Below the pieces are notes generated by a model. It did no database searches. It worked only from the letters and a program-made list of their open reading frames with translations, and had not been told where the DNA came from. The position numbers and the translations under genes were made by a program. A stretch of 64,000 bases of DNA from an uncultured Spirochaetaceae bacterium (GTDB lineage: Bacteria > Spirochaetota > Spirochaetia > Sphaerochaetales > Sphaerochaetaceae): positions 1 to 64,000 of the forward strand of contig CALXLH010000024.1 in the NCBI GenBank assembly GCA_944389145.1, given 5' to 3'. This document shows, one piece after another, positions 16,371 through 25,298 of this stretch; position 1 is the stretch's first letter; each line of letters begins with the position of its first letter.

Positions 16371-17282
16371 ATGAACAGTTATCAGCTCGGCTTGATAATG
16401 AACAGCTGCATATCGGTCATCCAGGTGATGGGTGTATTCATCATCACAAGCCTTGCAGGGATGTTCAGCCTCGGGCAGGCATCATTCATGGCGATCAGTG
16501 CCTATTTCACGTTCATTCTTGCAAGGTCGCTCGATCTCCCGATAATACTTACAGCGATCGTGGGCCTGGGGATAAGCGCGCTATGTGCCTTCATAATAGC
16601 CATTCCGACGCTGAAGCTGCGCAAGGATTACTTCGCGCTCATAACGATGGGCTTCGGAGAGATGATATCCGCGATCGTGGTCATGTGCGAGAAGTACACG
16701 AACGGCTCCATCGGATACTCAAGGATTCCGAAGGTAGAGCATATCTTCTGGCTGATCCTTGCCATCACGGCATTCGTAGTCTATTTCGCATGGGCCCTCA
16801 AGCGCTCCCGCTTCGGAAGGATGTGCATCGCGCTCAAGACCGATGAGACCGCGGCAAAGAGCTTCGGCATCGATACATACAGGCTCAAGATCAAGGTATT
16901 CATAATCGCCTCATGCATATCGGGGCTTGCAGGCATACTGTATGGGCTGAAGAACAGGGTAATCACGCCAGACGGCTTCTCCTGGAACCTGTCAGCGGAG
17001 ATGCAGATATTCCTCTTCTTCGGAGGCACGAACTCGCTTACGGGAGCCGTGCTGAGCGCATTCCTGCTGAAGCTGCTCCCAGAGATGTTCCGTTCCCTTG
17101 AGCTCTTCGGGCAGAGCCTCCAGGTATACAGGACAGCATTCTACTGCGTCCTGATACTCCTGGTAATCAACTTCAGGCCCAATGGGATACTCGGCGAAAA
17201 GGAATTCAGCATAACGACTGTACGAAGGTGGGTATCCCGCCTCCTAGGCAGGAAGAAGGCAGAAGGAGGCCAGGATGACTGA
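16371..17282 (+). CDS. Liv-type ABC permease (LivM-like)
   Basis: A 303-residue permease partner of LivH, with about eight to nine membrane segments. FSLGQASFMAISAYFTF is the conserved N-terminal pattern, and MCIALKTDETAAKSFGID is the coupling loop that contacts the ATPases. The ATG at 16371 has GAGGAGGCAGAT upstream. The end overlaps the LivG-type gene by 8 bases. It lacks the long N-terminal extension of E. coli LivM. Confidence 0.92.
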   Translation: MNSYQLGLIMNSCISVIQVMGVFIITSLAGMFSLGQASFMAISAYFTFILARSLDLPIILTAIVGLGISALCAFIIAIPTLKLRKDYFALITMGFGEMISAIVVMCEKYTNGSIGYSRIPKVEHIFWLILAITAFVVYFAWALKRSRFGRMCIALKTDETAAKSFGIDTYRLKIKVFIIASCISGLAGILYGLKNRVITPDGFSWNLSAEMQIFLFFGGTNSLTGAVLSAFLLKLLPEMFRSLELFGQSLQVYRTAFYCVLILLVINFRPNGILGEKEFSITTVRRWVSRLLGRKKAEGGQDD

Positions 17283-18051
17283 TGCAATCCTATCTTGCTC
17301 CGGCATATCAATGGATTTCGGCGGCGTGAAGGCCGTTGATGATTTCAATGCGGTGATCGGTAAGGGAGAGACCGTCGGAATCATCGGACCGAACGGTGCC
17401 GGCAAGACCACCATATTCAACGTGTTCTCACGCATCTATATCCAGACTGCGGGAACCCTGGCATTCAATGGCGAAAGCGTAGATCATGTCGATCAGGTGG
17501 GAATGGCCAGAAGAGGACTCTCGAGGACATTCCAGAATATAAGGCTGTTCTCAGGGCTCACGGTCCTGGATAACGTGAAGGTACCGCTGGACTACAAGGG
17601 AGAATACACGATGGCAGAGGCGGTATTCCATCTCCCGCGGAGGAACAGGATGGAAAAGGCTGTCGCAGAAAAGGCAATGCAGACTCTTGAGCTGCTTGAT
17701 CTGGCGAAATATGCAGATAGCAGCGCGACAGCCCTCCCCTATGGCCTGCAGAGGCGCGTAGAGATAGCAAGGGCGCTCGTATCCGAGCCTAAGCTGCTGA
17801 TGCTGGATGAGCCGGCAGCCGGCCTCAACCCGGAAGAGGTGCTGCAGCTCGTGGATTTCCTTAAGGAGATAAAGAGCAAGTTCGAGGGCATCGCGCTATT
17901 GGTGATAGAACACAGGATGGATCTCATAATGAATCTCTGTGAATTCCTGTATGTGCAGAATTTCGGCCGGACCATCGCAAAGGGCACGCCTGCAGAGATA
18001 CAGGAAGATGATGCAGTCCTTGCGGCATACCTAGGGGAGGAGAATATCTGA
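17275..18051 (+). CDS. Liv-type ABC ATPase (LivG-like)
   Basis: A 258-residue ATPase. Walker A is GPNGAGKTT at about residue 40, and Walker B is LLMLDEPAAGLNP. The family signature at the LSGGQ position reads ALPYGLQRRVEIARALV, the degenerate form normal for LivG. The QNIRLF segment lies at about residue 85. The start overlaps livM by 8 bases and has AAGGAGG upstream. With LivF it energises the importer. Confidence 0.94.
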   Translation: MTDAILSCSGISMDFGGVKAVDDFNAVIGKGETVGIIGPNGAGKTTIFNVFSRIYIQTAGTLAFNGESVDHVDQVGMARRGLSRTFQNIRLFSGLTVLDNVKVPLDYKGEYTMAEAVFHLPRRNRMEKAVAEKAMQTLELLDLAKYADSSATALPYGLQRRVEIARALVSEPKLLMLDEPAAGLNPEEVLQLVDFLKEIKSKFEGIALLVIEHRMDLIMNLCEFLYVQNFGRTIAKGTPAEIQEDDAVLAAYLGEENI

Positions 18052-18758
18052 TGGCACTGCTGGAAATAAGGAATCTTTCCGTATCATATGGCCCTGTCGA
18101 AGCCGTCAGATCTATCGACATGGATGTGCATGAAGGCTGCATAACAGCGATAATCGGATCGAATGGGGCCGGCAAGACAACGATAATCAATGCCATAAGC
18201 GGCGTGGTCAGGAAATCCGGCTCGATAACATTCAGCGGCGAGGACCTTCCTTCCCGAAGCAACCGGATCGTCAGGAAAGGCATAATACAGGTACCGGAAG
18301 GAAGAAAGATATTCGCCGGCCTCTCGGTAGAGGATAACCTCAGGCTTGGGGCATACATCAGGAAGGACTCCGAGCTGCAGGAGCTGCTTGAACAGCAATA
18401 TGCCCTATTCCCGATCCTGGGAGAGCGGCGCAGGCAGGATGCGGGCACGCTCTCAGGAGGAGAGCAGCAGATGCTGGCGATCAGCCGCGGCCTCATGGGA
18501 CGGCCCAGGCTGCTGATGCTTGATGAGCCATCGCTCGGTCTTGCGCCGATCATCGTGGCAACGGTCTTCGAGACGATAGAGAGGATAAAGGAGGAAGGAA
18601 CCTCCATCCTGCTTGTGGAACAGAACGCGAAGCAGTCCCTGAGCATCAGCGATCATGCCTATGTCCTTGAGAACGGAAAGATCATCAAGGAAGGCAGAGG
18701 CCGTGACCTTCTTGCGGATGAGGAGATAATAAAGGCATACCTTGGAGAACGCAGATAA
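18051..18758 (+). CDS. Liv-type ABC ATPase (LivF-like)
   Basis: A 235-residue ATPase. Walker A is GSNGAGKTT at about residue 37, the signature is LSGGEQQMLAISRGL, and Walker B is LLMLDEPSLGLAP. The VPEGRKIFAGLSVEDNL region is typical of LivF. It starts in the stop of the LivG-type gene (TGATG) and is the last gene of the operon, followed by a terminator. Both ATPases are complete, so the importer looks functional. Confidence 0.94.
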   Translation: MALLEIRNLSVSYGPVEAVRSIDMDVHEGCITAIIGSNGAGKTTIINAISGVVRKSGSITFSGEDLPSRSNRIVRKGIIQVPEGRKIFAGLSVEDNLRLGAYIRKDSELQELLEQQYALFPILGERRRQDAGTLSGGEQQMLAISRGLMGRPRLLMLDEPSLGLAPIIVATVFETIERIKEEGTSILLVEQNAKQSLSISDHAYVLENGKIIKEGRGRDLLADEEIIKAYLGERR

Positions 18759-18763
18759 CAGAT

Positions 18764-18785
18764 GGAGCCCCGTGTGCGGGGCTCC
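18764..18785. terminator. Two-sided terminator between Liv and potassium operons
   Basis: GGAGCCCCG and CGGGGCTCC form a 9-bp stem with a TGTG loop between the convergent livF-type and trkH genes. There is no long T-run on either side, but the position fits termination of both. Confidence 0.7.
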
Positions 18786-18793
18786 GGACTTCC

Positions 18794-20248
18794 TTATCTC
18801 TTCCAGAAAGATCTTGTGAATATCGTATAGACCGTGAAAAGCTCCAGACGTCCTACGAGCATCAGGAATGAGAAGACCCACAGCGCCCAATCCGGGTATA
18901 TCGCGAAGGTGGATGTTATTCCTATCCCTCCCAGACCGATACCGATGTTTCCCAGGCAGAGTATCACGGATGTGAACGTCACCAGGAAGCTCTGATCGCA
19001 AAGTGAGATTATGGCACAGCCGACGAAGAACGTCGTGAGATAGCATCCGATAAAGCCGCCGATCGAAAGCGCAGTCTCCTTATCATAGTAGTCATCGCCA
19101 AGCTTTATCGGGCATACCGCGTTAGGATGTATGCGCCTCATCGCCGCATTGTAGCCCATGCGGAGCGCAACCCCGATCCTGACGACCTTAGGGCCGCCTC
19201 CGGCAGAGCCCGCGCATCCTCCGATGAATGATACTATGAGGATGAGCATCTGCGAGAACATCGGCCAAACATTATAGTCATCGGCGCTGAATCCTGTCGT
19301 CGTTATTATCGAGACGATATGGAACGCAGCCTGCCTGAACGACTCCGAGAAGGTCGGATAAAGCCCTCTGGCGAAGAGCTGGATAGCCGCTGCCAGCGAG
19401 AAGATGGCGGTAATGGAGAAGTAAAGCCTAAGCTCTCCGTCACGCAGAACCTTCCTCACGTGTCCCTTCAGGAGGAAGAAATACAGTGAGAAGTTGGCCC
19501 CGGCCAGGAACATGAAGATGATGCACACCCACTCCACATACGGACTATGATAACCGCCGATCGAGGCATTCAGAGGCGCGAATCCGGCCGCACCCATCGT
19601 GCCGAACATGACGCTGAACGAATTATACAGATCCAGGCCTCCGAAGAGGAGAAGCACGACCTGTAGCAATGATATGCCTATGTAGATACCCCAGAGAGCC
19701 ATTGCCGTATGACGCGTAGCTGACGTGAGCTTGGATTTCGTAGGCCCCACGCTCTCGGCATTCACCAAGGCGGTGGAACGCACTCCGAAGCTCGGCAGGA
19801 CTGCGACGAAGAGGACGACGACACCCATGCCTCCAAGCCAGTTCGTCATGCCACGCCAGAAGATTATCGACTTCTCGATGATCTCTATATCAGGCATCGC
19901 GGTAGCTCCTGTCGTGGTGAAGCCGGACATAAGCTCGAAATAGCACTGCGCATAGCTCTCCATGGAATCAGCGAGGTACAGCGGCAATGCTCCGAATGCC
20001 GTCATCAGCACCCAGGTAAGGGTGACTATGAGCATGGCCTCCTTGGTTCCTATCTTCAGCTCATGCTGCCTGCGGGTGAGGAATATCACAAGCGTTGAGA
20101 ACACGAGCATTATCACTATGGTCTGGGCAAACGCAAGCAAGGCATCCACCTCACCATAATAGACGGCCATTATCAAAGGAATCAGCAGTATGGCCGCTAT
20201 GAAGAGCATGATGAATGCAAGGAAGCGGAACACCGAGCGGATATTCAT
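18794..20248 (-). CDS. trkH: Potassium channel subunit TrkH (first paralogue)
   Basis: A 484-residue TrkH/KtrB-superfamily protein with the four M1-P-M2 repeats. Filter regions such as SGFTTTGAT, GTMGAAGFAP, TTGFSADDYNVWP and LGNIGIGLGG are visible. It starts inside the stop of trkA (ATGA, 4-base overlap), so this TrkH is probably the direct partner of the full-length TrkA. It shares the layout and most of the sequence with the second TrkH gene of the island (23744-25192). It mediates K+ uptake across the inner membrane. Confidence 0.93.
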   Translation of the reverse strand: MNIRSVFRFLAFIMLFIAAILLIPLIMAVYYGEVDALLAFAQTIVIMLVFSTLVIFLTRRQHELKIGTKEAMLIVTLTWVLMTAFGALPLYLADSMESYAQCYFELMSGFTTTGATAMPDIEIIEKSIIFWRGMTNWLGGMGVVVLFVAVLPSFGVRSTALVNAESVGPTKSKLTSATRHTAMALWGIYIGISLLQVVLLLFGGLDLYNSFSVMFGTMGAAGFAPLNASIGGYHSPYVEWVCIIFMFLAGANFSLYFFLLKGHVRKVLRDGELRLYFSITAIFSLAAAIQLFARGLYPTFSESFRQAAFHIVSIITTTGFSADDYNVWPMFSQMLILIVSFIGGCAGSAGGGPKVVRIGVALRMGYNAAMRRIHPNAVCPIKLGDDYYDKETALSIGGFIGCYLTTFFVGCAIISLCDQSFLVTFTSVILCLGNIGIGLGGIGITSTFAIYPDWALWVFSFLMLVGRLELFTVYTIFTRSFWKR

Positions 20249-21603
20249 GTCAGCAGTCCCTCGACGTAGGCATAGTTGGCATGTGATGCGGAGATAAGAA
20301 GCGTATCGCCAGCCTCTATCTGATAGTTTCCATCAGGGATGAGGTTCTCATCGGATTCCCCTCCCTTCTTGACGCCGGCAATCGTGATCTTGCCCTTGAA
20401 ATCTATATCCTTGAGCTTCTTGCCCACATACCTGAACTGCTCTGGCACGAGATACTCATATACCTCAAGCTGGCCGTCGAAGAGCGTATGCAGGCTCTGG
20501 ATCCTGTCTCCGCGAAGGAACTTGACTATCGCATCGACGGTAGCATTCGTCGTGGATATCACGCCATCGATATCCATCGCCTCAGCCAGCGCTATGTAGC
20601 TATTGTTGGTCTTGATAAGGGAAACGGCCCTCCGCGTCCCCAGCCTCTTTCCATAGCTTGCCGCGATGATGTTAAGCTCATCGTTATCCGTGACAGAGAC
20701 AAGAAGATCGGAATCATAAAGCCTCTCCTCTTCCCAGAATCCCTCATCAGAGATCGCGCCATTGAGGACGATAACGTCTGAGAAATCATGGGCAAAGCGC
20801 TCACAGACCTCAGGATCCTTCTCAACAAGCATCACGTTACGCCTCATCTCATCGGACATATCCATAAGGACGAACTTCGCGATACGGGTTCCGCCTATGA
20901 GTATGATCTTCCTCATCGGCGTGGGCTTGATCTCCGTGAGCTTGCCATAGATATCGCTGGTCTCATCATCATCTACTATCAACGCGACCTCATCGCCATC
21001 TCGCAGCACCGTGTCACCGGATGGAGTGAACGACTTTCCCCTCCTTCTGACACCTGTAACGACGAAGCGCCCTGGGATATCCTTCCTTATCTCGGCAAGG
21101 CTCTTGCCGTCGAAATCGCTTCCGCGCGTAACCTTCCTGGTGAACATCATGAACTGGGCATATGGGAAATACTCGAAATCACGGAAGAGCCCCGTCTCGA
21201 TGATTCCCACGATCCTTGAAGCCGCTTCCTGCTCCGGATTGACTATATGAGATATCCCCAGGATATCACCGGTAACGCCAGAGCCTAGATATGTGATGCT
21301 CCTGATCGCGGCGATCGTCATGCCTACATTCGGAAACGATGATGAGACTATGCCGCACGCGACAAGGTTCGTCTCATCGCTGTCAGTTACCGCTATGACA
21401 GCCTCCGCATCCTCGCATCCTGCTTCCCTGAGCATGTCCAGATCGGTTGCCGAGCCACATATGGCAAGGCAGTCCAGCTTCGCACTTGCGGCCGCGCACC
21501 TCTCGCTATTGCTATCAAGGAACACGACAGCCTTCTTCTCCTCGATGAGATGGCGGGCAAGCCTAAGGCCACGCCTACCTGCACCTAAGATTACGACTTT
21601 CAT
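20245..21603 (-). CDS. trkA: Trk potassium regulator TrkA
   Basis: A 452-residue protein with two RCK units, each a Rossmann NAD-binding domain followed by a TrkA-C domain. GAGRRGLRLA at the N-terminus and LIGGTRIAKFV at about residue 230 are the two nucleotide loops; the acidic ends of the second strands are in VFLDSN and LVEKDP. The start at 21603 has AGGAGG; a longer frame from 21624 places the ribosome site inside. It forms the cytosolic gating ring of TrkH and responds to nucleotides. Confidence 0.94.
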   Translation of the reverse strand: MKVVILGAGRRGLRLARHLIEEKKAVVFLDSNSERCAAASAKLDCLAICGSATDLDMLREAGCEDAEAVIAVTDSDETNLVACGIVSSSFPNVGMTIAAIRSITYLGSGVTGDILGISHIVNPEQEAASRIVGIIETGLFRDFEYFPYAQFMMFTRKVTRGSDFDGKSLAEIRKDIPGRFVVTGVRRRGKSFTPSGDTVLRDGDEVALIVDDDETSDIYGKLTEIKPTPMRKIILIGGTRIAKFVLMDMSDEMRRNVMLVEKDPEVCERFAHDFSDVIVLNGAISDEGFWEEERLYDSDLLVSVTDNDELNIIAASYGKRLGTRRAVSLIKTNNSYIALAEAMDIDGVISTTNATVDAIVKFLRGDRIQSLHTLFDGQLEVYEYLVPEQFRYVGKKLKDIDFKGKITIAGVKKGGESDENLIPDGNYQIEAGDTLLISASHANYAYVEGLLT

Positions 21604-21672
21604 AAAGCCTCCTGCGGCCATCATATCATAGATATGAAGGCCATTCTATCGTGCCTGATAATGGCGTTGCCA

Positions 21673-22347
21673 TCAGCGCTGGAACTCCTCCTGCAGACGA
21701 TCGAGCATGTCATTATATCCTGCGATGACTATGTCATCATCGGCATGCATCACCGTATCCGGGCCTATCTGGCCATTGACGCTGCCGCCGTGGACAAGCG
21801 CGATTATATTGACGCCGAAACGCTTCCTGAGGTTCGCATCAAGCACGCTGCGGCCATCATAGGACTGCGGAACGCGCATCTGGATGATCGAGAACTTGTT
21901 CGATACGGCGAATATATCCTCCGTAAGGTTGGAGACAAGCTTCACGGCAAGGCGCGCTCCCGTCTCGAGCTCGGGGAAGATGACCTCGACTCCGATCTTC
22001 TCAAGGATCTTGGCATGTTCCTTGTTTATGACCTTGCAGATTACCCGCTCTACGCCAAGCTCCTTCGCATTAAGCGCAGCCAGTATGCTTGCCTCGATAT
22101 CCTTTCCCACTCCGATGATGATGCATCTGCAGCCCCTGAGCCCGGCATCCTCGAATGCCTCCATGCTGATCTCCTCGATCACCAGGACATCAGCAGCCGT
22201 GCTTTCAAGCGGACGGAGCCTCTGCGCATTGATATCCAGCGCGATGACATCCTTCCCCAGCTCAAGAAGCGTCTGAGCCACAGCCAGTCCGAAGCGGCCT
22301 ACTCCGATAACTCCATATACATCGTTATTCCTGCCTTTCCTGCCCAT
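21673..22347 (-). CDS. ktrA: KtrA-type potassium regulator (single RCK)
   Basis: A 224-residue single-RCK protein: a Rossmann domain (YGVIGVGRFGLAVAQTL, then VIALDIN) and a C-terminal RCK-C domain from about 140 (SIIQMRVPQSYDGRS). This is half the size of TrkA and is the normal size for KtrA. It starts at the stop of the ktrB gene (TAATG), so the two genes are coupled. It should form the octameric ring on KtrB, bind ATP or ADP, and also be a target of cyclic di-AMP in species that make it. Confidence 0.92.
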   Translation of the reverse strand: MGRKGRNNDVYGVIGVGRFGLAVAQTLLELGKDVIALDINAQRLRPLESTAADVLVIEEISMEAFEDAGLRGCRCIIIGVGKDIEASILAALNAKELGVERVICKVINKEHAKILEKIGVEVIFPELETGARLAVKLVSNLTEDIFAVSNKFSIIQMRVPQSYDGRSVLDANLRKRFGVNIIALVHGGSVNGQIGPDTVMHADDDIVIAGYNDMLDRLQEEFQR

Positions 22348-23633
22348 TATCCGATTACCACCTTTCCTTCGATATAAGACGCCAGGCGACGCCTTGATGA
22401 GAATATCGCTATGAGGGTGAGGATTCCCACCCTTCCGAAGTACATGAGAAGCATTATGATGATCTTCCCTGCTACAGAAAGCTGCGGCGTTATTCCCATC
22501 GTCAGCCCGACAGTGGCGAAGGCCGATACCTCCTCATAGAGAAGCTCGACGATTCCAAGCTCGCCATCGGTGATGCAGAGGAGGAACAGGGAAATGGAAA
22601 GCAGCACGAAGGCCATCGAAAGGAGATTGAACGCCTTGGAAGTGCTCTCATCCGCGATCCTGCGCCTGAACGCCGTCACATCCCTGTTACGCAGCAGGCT
22701 GAACGCAGCCTTCACTGCAACGAAGAATGTCGTCGTCTTGATACCGCCGCCGGTACTTCCAGGGCTGGCTCCTATGAACATGAGAGCTATCGTCAGGATA
22801 AGGGCGCTGGAAGGAAGCGAGGCCTGATCGCAGGAGAAGAACCCCGCAGTCCTCGTCGTCGTGGCCTGGAAAAACGCGTTCTTCATATCCAGATCGGTCA
22901 GGAAGTAGAAAAGCAGCGTCCCGGACACCAGCAACCCCGCAGTCGTCGTCAGAACGATCTTCGAATGCAGCGAAAGGCGCCTCCTGCGGCGCAAGCCTAT
23001 CAGGATCTCAAGCATCAGCACATAGCCTATGCCTCCAAGGATGATCAGGGATCCCACCGTCACAAGGACAAGAGGATCATCATTATATCCCAGCAGGCTG
23101 GTCGAGAAGAGGTCGAAGCCTGCGTTATTGAATGCCGCGAGAGATGTGAACAGCGCTATATAGAGAGCCCTGCCTGTACCGTAATCCTGGCTGAAGGGAA
23201 TGAAGAGCAGCAGCGTGCCTGCCAGCTCTATGGCAAACGTCGATGCGAGTATGAAGCCGAGAAGGCCGTTCAGGCTCATCGAGTAATCAGCACCAAAGGT
23301 ATCGAAGAGCATGTGGCGCTCCATGAGCGAGCCAGAGCGATGTATCAGCCCCAGCAGAAGCGCCGCGATCACGGCATAGCCGAGCCCGCCGACCTGGAAA
23401 AGCACCATCAGCACCGTAGAGCCGAATACCGACAGCGTCTTGCTTATATCCACGGGCGTAAGCCCCGTGACGCATACGCCCGATGTCGATAGGAAGAGCG
23501 AATCAAGGAACGACATCGCCTGCCCTTCCTGATGGCTTATCGGGAGATATAGCAGCACAGCCCCGACAAGTATCATGCACATGAATCCTAAAGCCAGATT
23601 GATCTCAACTGGAAGACGCCTCTGTTTTGTCAT
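22347..23633 (-). CDS. ktrB: KtrB-type potassium transporter
   Basis: A 428-residue membrane protein of the TrkH/KtrB superfamily, with filter-like segments STSGVCVTGLTP, AFNNAGFDLF, TTRTAGFFSCD and ATVGLTMGI. The sequence is clearly apart from the two 484-residue TrkH proteins of the island. I use the ATG at 23633; a GTG at 23642 is possible, and neither has a clear ribosome site. With KtrA it gives a Na+-dependent K+ uptake system in known members. Confidence 0.9.
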   Translation of the reverse strand: MTKQRRLPVEINLALGFMCMILVGAVLLYLPISHQEGQAMSFLDSLFLSTSGVCVTGLTPVDISKTLSVFGSTVLMVLFQVGGLGYAVIAALLLGLIHRSGSLMERHMLFDTFGADYSMSLNGLLGFILASTFAIELAGTLLLFIPFSQDYGTGRALYIALFTSLAAFNNAGFDLFSTSLLGYNDDPLVLVTVGSLIILGGIGYVLMLEILIGLRRRRRLSLHSKIVLTTTAGLLVSGTLLFYFLTDLDMKNAFFQATTTRTAGFFSCDQASLPSSALILTIALMFIGASPGSTGGGIKTTTFFVAVKAAFSLLRNRDVTAFRRRIADESTSKAFNLLSMAFVLLSISLFLLCITDGELGIVELLYEEVSAFATVGLTMGITPQLSVAGKIIIMLLMYFGRVGILTLIAIFSSRRRLASYIEGKVVIG

Positions 23634-23743
23634 AGCTTTCACGATATTATCAGGATGGCATCTTATTTTGAATACCAGGCAGCCCTGAAAGCAGGAAATT
23701 TACGACAATCTGTCGGACAGATGTTGCGTACCGTCCTATAATC

Positions 23744-25192
23744 CTAACGCTTCCAGAAGGCTCTGGTGAAAAGGGAATAGACAGTATAGAACTCAAGCCT
23801 TCCTGCGAGCATGAGGAAGGAGAAGATCCACATCGTCCACTCAGGAAAGATATCGAAAGAGAACATCGTCCCCAGTCCTCCGATTCCTGTCCCAAGGTTT
23901 CCCAGGCAGAGGAATACCGATACGAAGCAGGTCAGGAATGACTCATTCGTCAATCCTATCACGACCGATCCCACGAACAGCGTGATGAAATAGCACCCTA
24001 TATACCCAGCGATTGAAAGCGCTGTCTGGGTATCGAACCTGTCATATCCGAGCTGGATCGGGCTGATGACGTTTGGATGGATACGCTTTACCATGGCGTT
24101 GTATCCGAGGCGGAGCATCACCCCGATGCGAACGACCTTCATCCCGCCTCCCGTCGAGCCAGAGCAGCCGCCGATGAAGCACACGACGATAAGCAGCATC
24201 TGGGAGAACATCGGCCAGACATTGAAATCCTCGGCAACATATCCTGTGGTCGTCATCATCGAGACGACATGGAATGCAGCCCTGCGGAACGAATCAGGGA
24301 GGCCATGGATGCCAGAGAGGAAGAGCTGCAGCGTGATGGCTGCCGTGCTGAAGAGGACTATGCCCAGATACAGCCTCAGCTCGCCATTATTCCTGACCTT
24401 GCGGAAGTTACGGCTGACAGCATGGAAGTAGAGAGAGAAGTTTATGCCGGCAAGAAGCATGAAGATAGTGCATACCCACTCCACATACGCGCTATCATAA
24501 CCGCCGATCGAATCATTGAGCGGAGCGAACCCTGCAGCGCCTATCGTGCCGAACATGACAGCGATCGCATTGAAGAGATCAAGGCCTCCCAGAAGAAGAA
24601 GCACGACCTCCAGAAGCGAGAGCCCGAGATATATGCCCCACAGCACCAGGGCAGTGCCCCTTATCGTCGGCGTGAACTTCGATTTAGATGGTCCCACAGC
24701 CTCCGCTCCCACGAGCGCATTGCCCTTGACGCCGAATATAGGAAGGACCGCGACGAAGAGGACGACGACCCCCATGCCTCCAAGCCAGTTCGTCATGCTC
24801 CGCCAGAATATGATCGACCTGTCAAGCGACTCTATATCGGTAAGCACGGTGGACCCCGCGGTGGTAAAGCCCGACATGACTTCGAAGAAGCAGCGGGAAT
24901 ATGTAGGCAGGGACTCGGCAAGATAGAGAGGCAAGGCACCGAAGAGCGCCATGAAGATCCATGTAAGCGAGACGACAAGCATCGATTCCTTGGTACCGAT
25001 CCTGATCTCCTCGCCACTGGTCAGATTCAGCACGAATATCGCGATGAGGACCATAAGCGTGATCGTCAGCAGGAAACCTTGGAAAGCATCAATCTCTCCG
25101 AAGGAGAATGCCATAGCCGTCGGGATAAGCATCACAGAGGCGATGAATATCATGATGAATGAAAGGAAACGGAACACAGAGCAATAATTCAA
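23744..25192 (-). CDS. trkH: Potassium channel subunit TrkH (second paralogue)
   Basis: A TrkH protein of about 482 residues, strongly similar to the one at 18794-20248 over its whole length. It has filter-like regions SGFTTAGST, GTIGAAGFAP, TTGYVAEDFNVWP and LGNLGTGIGG. I prefer a TTG start at 25192: the GGGGAGGG ribosome site abuts the ATG at 25198 but stands 6 bases from the TTG, and the N-terminus then aligns with the paralogue (SVFRFL at the same position). It is the first gene of the island in reading order. It has no private TrkA and probably shares the one in the island. Confidence 0.9.
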   Translation of the reverse strand: MNYCSVFRFLSFIMIFIASVMLIPTAMAFSFGEIDAFQGFLLTITLMVLIAIFVLNLTSGEEIRIGTKESMLVVSLTWIFMALFGALPLYLAESLPTYSRCFFEVMSGFTTAGSTVLTDIESLDRSIIFWRSMTNWLGGMGVVVLFVAVLPIFGVKGNALVGAEAVGPSKSKFTPTIRGTALVLWGIYLGLSLLEVVLLLLGGLDLFNAIAVMFGTIGAAGFAPLNDSIGGYDSAYVEWVCTIFMLLAGINFSLYFHAVSRNFRKVRNNGELRLYLGIVLFSTAAITLQLFLSGIHGLPDSFRRAAFHVVSMMTTTGYVAEDFNVWPMFSQMLLIVVCFIGGCSGSTGGGMKVVRIGVMLRLGYNAMVKRIHPNVISPIQLGYDRFDTQTALSIAGYIGCYFITLFVGSVVIGLTNESFLTCFVSVFLCLGNLGTGIGGLGTMFSFDIFPEWTMWIFSFLMLAGRLEFYTVYSLFTRAFWKR

Positions 25193-25286
25193 GGTCATCC
25201 CTCCCCTATCAGCTCAACCGCCGCACGATACTACCACGCGAGAAGCCAGGCTACAGATACCCCTACCTGCAAATCTTCCACGATGC

Positions 25287-25292
25287 TATCAT
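25287..25292 (+). promoter_or_regulatory. -10 box 6 bases before the PAP2 gene
   Basis: TATCAT ends 6 bases before the ATG at 25299. No ribosome site and no clear -35 are seen. It is one of the leaderless-type starts of this window. Confidence 0.5.
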
Positions 25293-25298
25293 CAAGGG

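Noticed and set aside
21634-22377. 247-codon plus-strand frame opposite ktrA
   Set aside because: Antisense shadow of a clear RCK protein; composition is not like a natural protein.
24077-25162. 361-codon plus-strand frame opposite the second trkH
   Set aside because: Antisense of a well-recognised TrkH gene; His/Asp/Glu-rich composition is the mirror of the membrane-protein codons.
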